This document shows, piece after piece, positions 63,048 through 64,000 of a DNA stretch of 64,000 bases. The position numbers and the translations under genes are program-made. The stretch's first letter is position 1; each line of letters starts with the position of its first letter. The stretch spans positions 186,001 through 250,000 of the forward strand of contig JAILWQ010000003.1 in NCBI GenBank assembly GCA_025698865.1. Direction: 5' to 3'. The notes under the pieces were generated by a model. It was given only the letters and a program-made list of their open reading frames with translations, searched no databases and was not told where the DNA came from. This DNA is from Erythrobacter sp. GTDB taxonomy: Bacteria; Pseudomonadota; Alphaproteobacteria; Sphingomonadales; Sphingomonadaceae.

Positions 63048-64000
63048 TCAGCTGGAGACGGTTTGCCGTCGACGAAGCCATGGCGCCTCGAGCAGCCACG
63101 GTGCCAGGGGCCGCAACACGTGGCGCCCGAGCAGGATGCAGGTGATCGCTATGAACGGGACGAGCAGCAGGCCCATCAGGTTGGTACGCTCGACAGACAG
63201 GAGTTCCAGCAGCTTTCGCAGATGAAAGATCACGACGCCGTGAAGCAGATAGATCATCAGGGACGCCGTGCCGGCATATCCGAAAACCCTCGTCAGCGCC
63301 GATTTCGGATAATGCGAGAAGAAGAGAAAGACCGCGAGAATTCCGCCAATGCTCACCAGAGGTGCGAGAAGCACATATCCGGCGACGGGCAGCTTGAAAG
63401 CCAGCAGGCATCCCAGGAAGTACCACGCGCCCGCTACCGGCCAGAAACTGGAATATCGGCCGATGAAGTCCTTGATCTGCGAGTGATAGAGGATCGCGAA
63501 CAGGACGAAAGGCAAGGCCCGTGCGGCCTTGGCGTAGACGAGATCGGTCATCGGGCCGAATGCGAACCCGACCGCGATCGCGACCGCAAGCGACACGATC
63601 AGCAGGCCCACCGACATGAACCGTTTGAGAGCCCGCGCGCAGATATACAGCAGCCCTAGAGCGAAGATGAACCATAGCACGCCCGTCGGCGACACGAAGT
63701 CCTCCAGCGTAGGAAACCGCGAAAGAAGGTCTGCCGCGCCAAAATTGTACGGCAGACGGCGGACCATCCATCCGAACAGGACCCAGACGAGGAAGACGTA
63801 GAAAGTGTTTCCCGCCTTGTTCCGCAGGAATTTCCTCCAAGGCAACTCCATGGAGCGGAACGCGAAAAGGCCGGCGGCGAAGAAGAAGAGCGGCATCCGC
63901 AGGAGCCGGAAGAACTCGTTGAGGTGCCAGTAAGTGCCGACATGCAGCGCAACCACCAAGAGAATGCTGAGACCCTTGGCCGCATCGATCGCAGCCAGTC
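63048..64000 (-). CDS. Acyltransferase family 3 membrane protein, 5' end outside window
   Basis: Partial gene of at least 317 residues. Visible N-terminal part GLSILLVVALHVGTYWHLN is the classic acyltransferase-3 start including the catalytic His; the initiating codon is beyond the right edge. About nine hydrophobic segments follow. These enzymes O-acylate sugars on surface glycans or other envelope molecules. Its place after the exosortase suggests decoration of the polysaccharide made by this locus. Confidence 0.87.
   Translation of the reverse strand, partial: LAAIDAAKGLSILLVVALHVGTYWHLNEFFRLLRMPLFFFAAGLFAFRSMELPWRKFLRNKAGNTFYVFLVWVLFGWMVRRLPYNFGAADLLSRFPTLEDFVSPTGVLWFIFALGLLYICARALKRFMSVGLLIVSLAVAIAVGFAFGPMTDLVYAKAARALPFVLFAILYHSQIKDFIGRYSSFWPVAGAWYFLGCLLAFKLPVAGYVLLAPLVSIGGILAVFLFFSHYPKSALTRVFGYAGTASLMIYLLHGVVIFHLRKLLELLSVERTNLMGLLLVPFIAITCILLGRHVLRPLAPWLLEAPWLRRRQTVSS

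Overview
The window is about 64 kb of GC-rich, densely packed chromosome from an alphaproteobacterium, most likely order Sphingomonadales and close to Erythrobacter/Qipengyuania. This placement is an inference from gene order and protein style: zapA - 6S RNA - 5-formyl-THF cyclo-ligase, transketolase - gap - pgk - class I aldolase, DUF2842, a PEPxxW-type sorting signal with a V-like exosortase, and many small secreted proteins with Ala-rich signal peptides. No rRNA, CRISPR array, insertion sequence, phage or plasmid gene was seen.

Layout. 1-16.9 kb is housekeeping: a LolC/E-type permease (cut by the left edge), purF, a reductase, a PilZ protein, a photolyase/cyclopropane-fatty-acid synthase fusion ORF followed by a serine-hydrolase lipoprotein, a PAP2 phosphatase, an M20 hydrolase, an SLC13 permease, tRNA-Leu, an inositol monophosphatase, EF-P, and cell-wall enzymes (M23, L,D-transpeptidase). 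17-25.9 kb holds thiE, central carbon metabolism (class I aldolase, pgk, gap, tkt), the zapA/6S RNA/fthC locus, an Fpg/Nei glycosylase and tRNA-Asp. 26-31.5 kb has a secreted protein, a branched-chain 2-oxoacid dehydrogenase operon (E1alpha, E1beta, E2; no E3), thyA and tRNA-Pro. 31.8-33.9 kb is a ferredoxin-NADP reductase followed by three small unknown genes.

33.9-48.5 kb is a lipid/CoA catabolic region: a FadJ-like bifunctional enzyme with a serine hydrolase, a divergent acyl-CoA synthetase, a regulator with two TetR DNA-binding domains, and a minus-strand run of three acyl-CoA dehydrogenases and three MFS transporters, two of them tandem paralogues. Together these could import, activate and beta-oxidise an acyl compound that the sequence does not identify.

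48.6-64 kb is an envelope/exopolysaccharide and protein-sorting region: a bioF-like enzyme, galU, a Wza-like exporter, a phosphatase, a SleB-type hydrolase, two glycosyltransferases, an outer-membrane beta-barrel, an initiating sugar transferase, a PEP-CTERM protein, a retropepsin-like protease, a membrane protein of unknown function, an EpsD-like lipoprotein, a small accessory protein, EpsI, the exosortase and an acyltransferase cut by the right edge. It reads as an exosortase locus coupled to polysaccharide synthesis, with CtrA-type boxes near the sugar-transferase end.

The most unusual items are the photolyase-CFA synthase fusion ORF, the double-TetR regulator, a thiolase-like N-terminal fragment overlapping the start of the acyl-CoA synthetase, the exosortase locus with its extra protease and unknown membrane protein, and the three-gene family behind the reductase.
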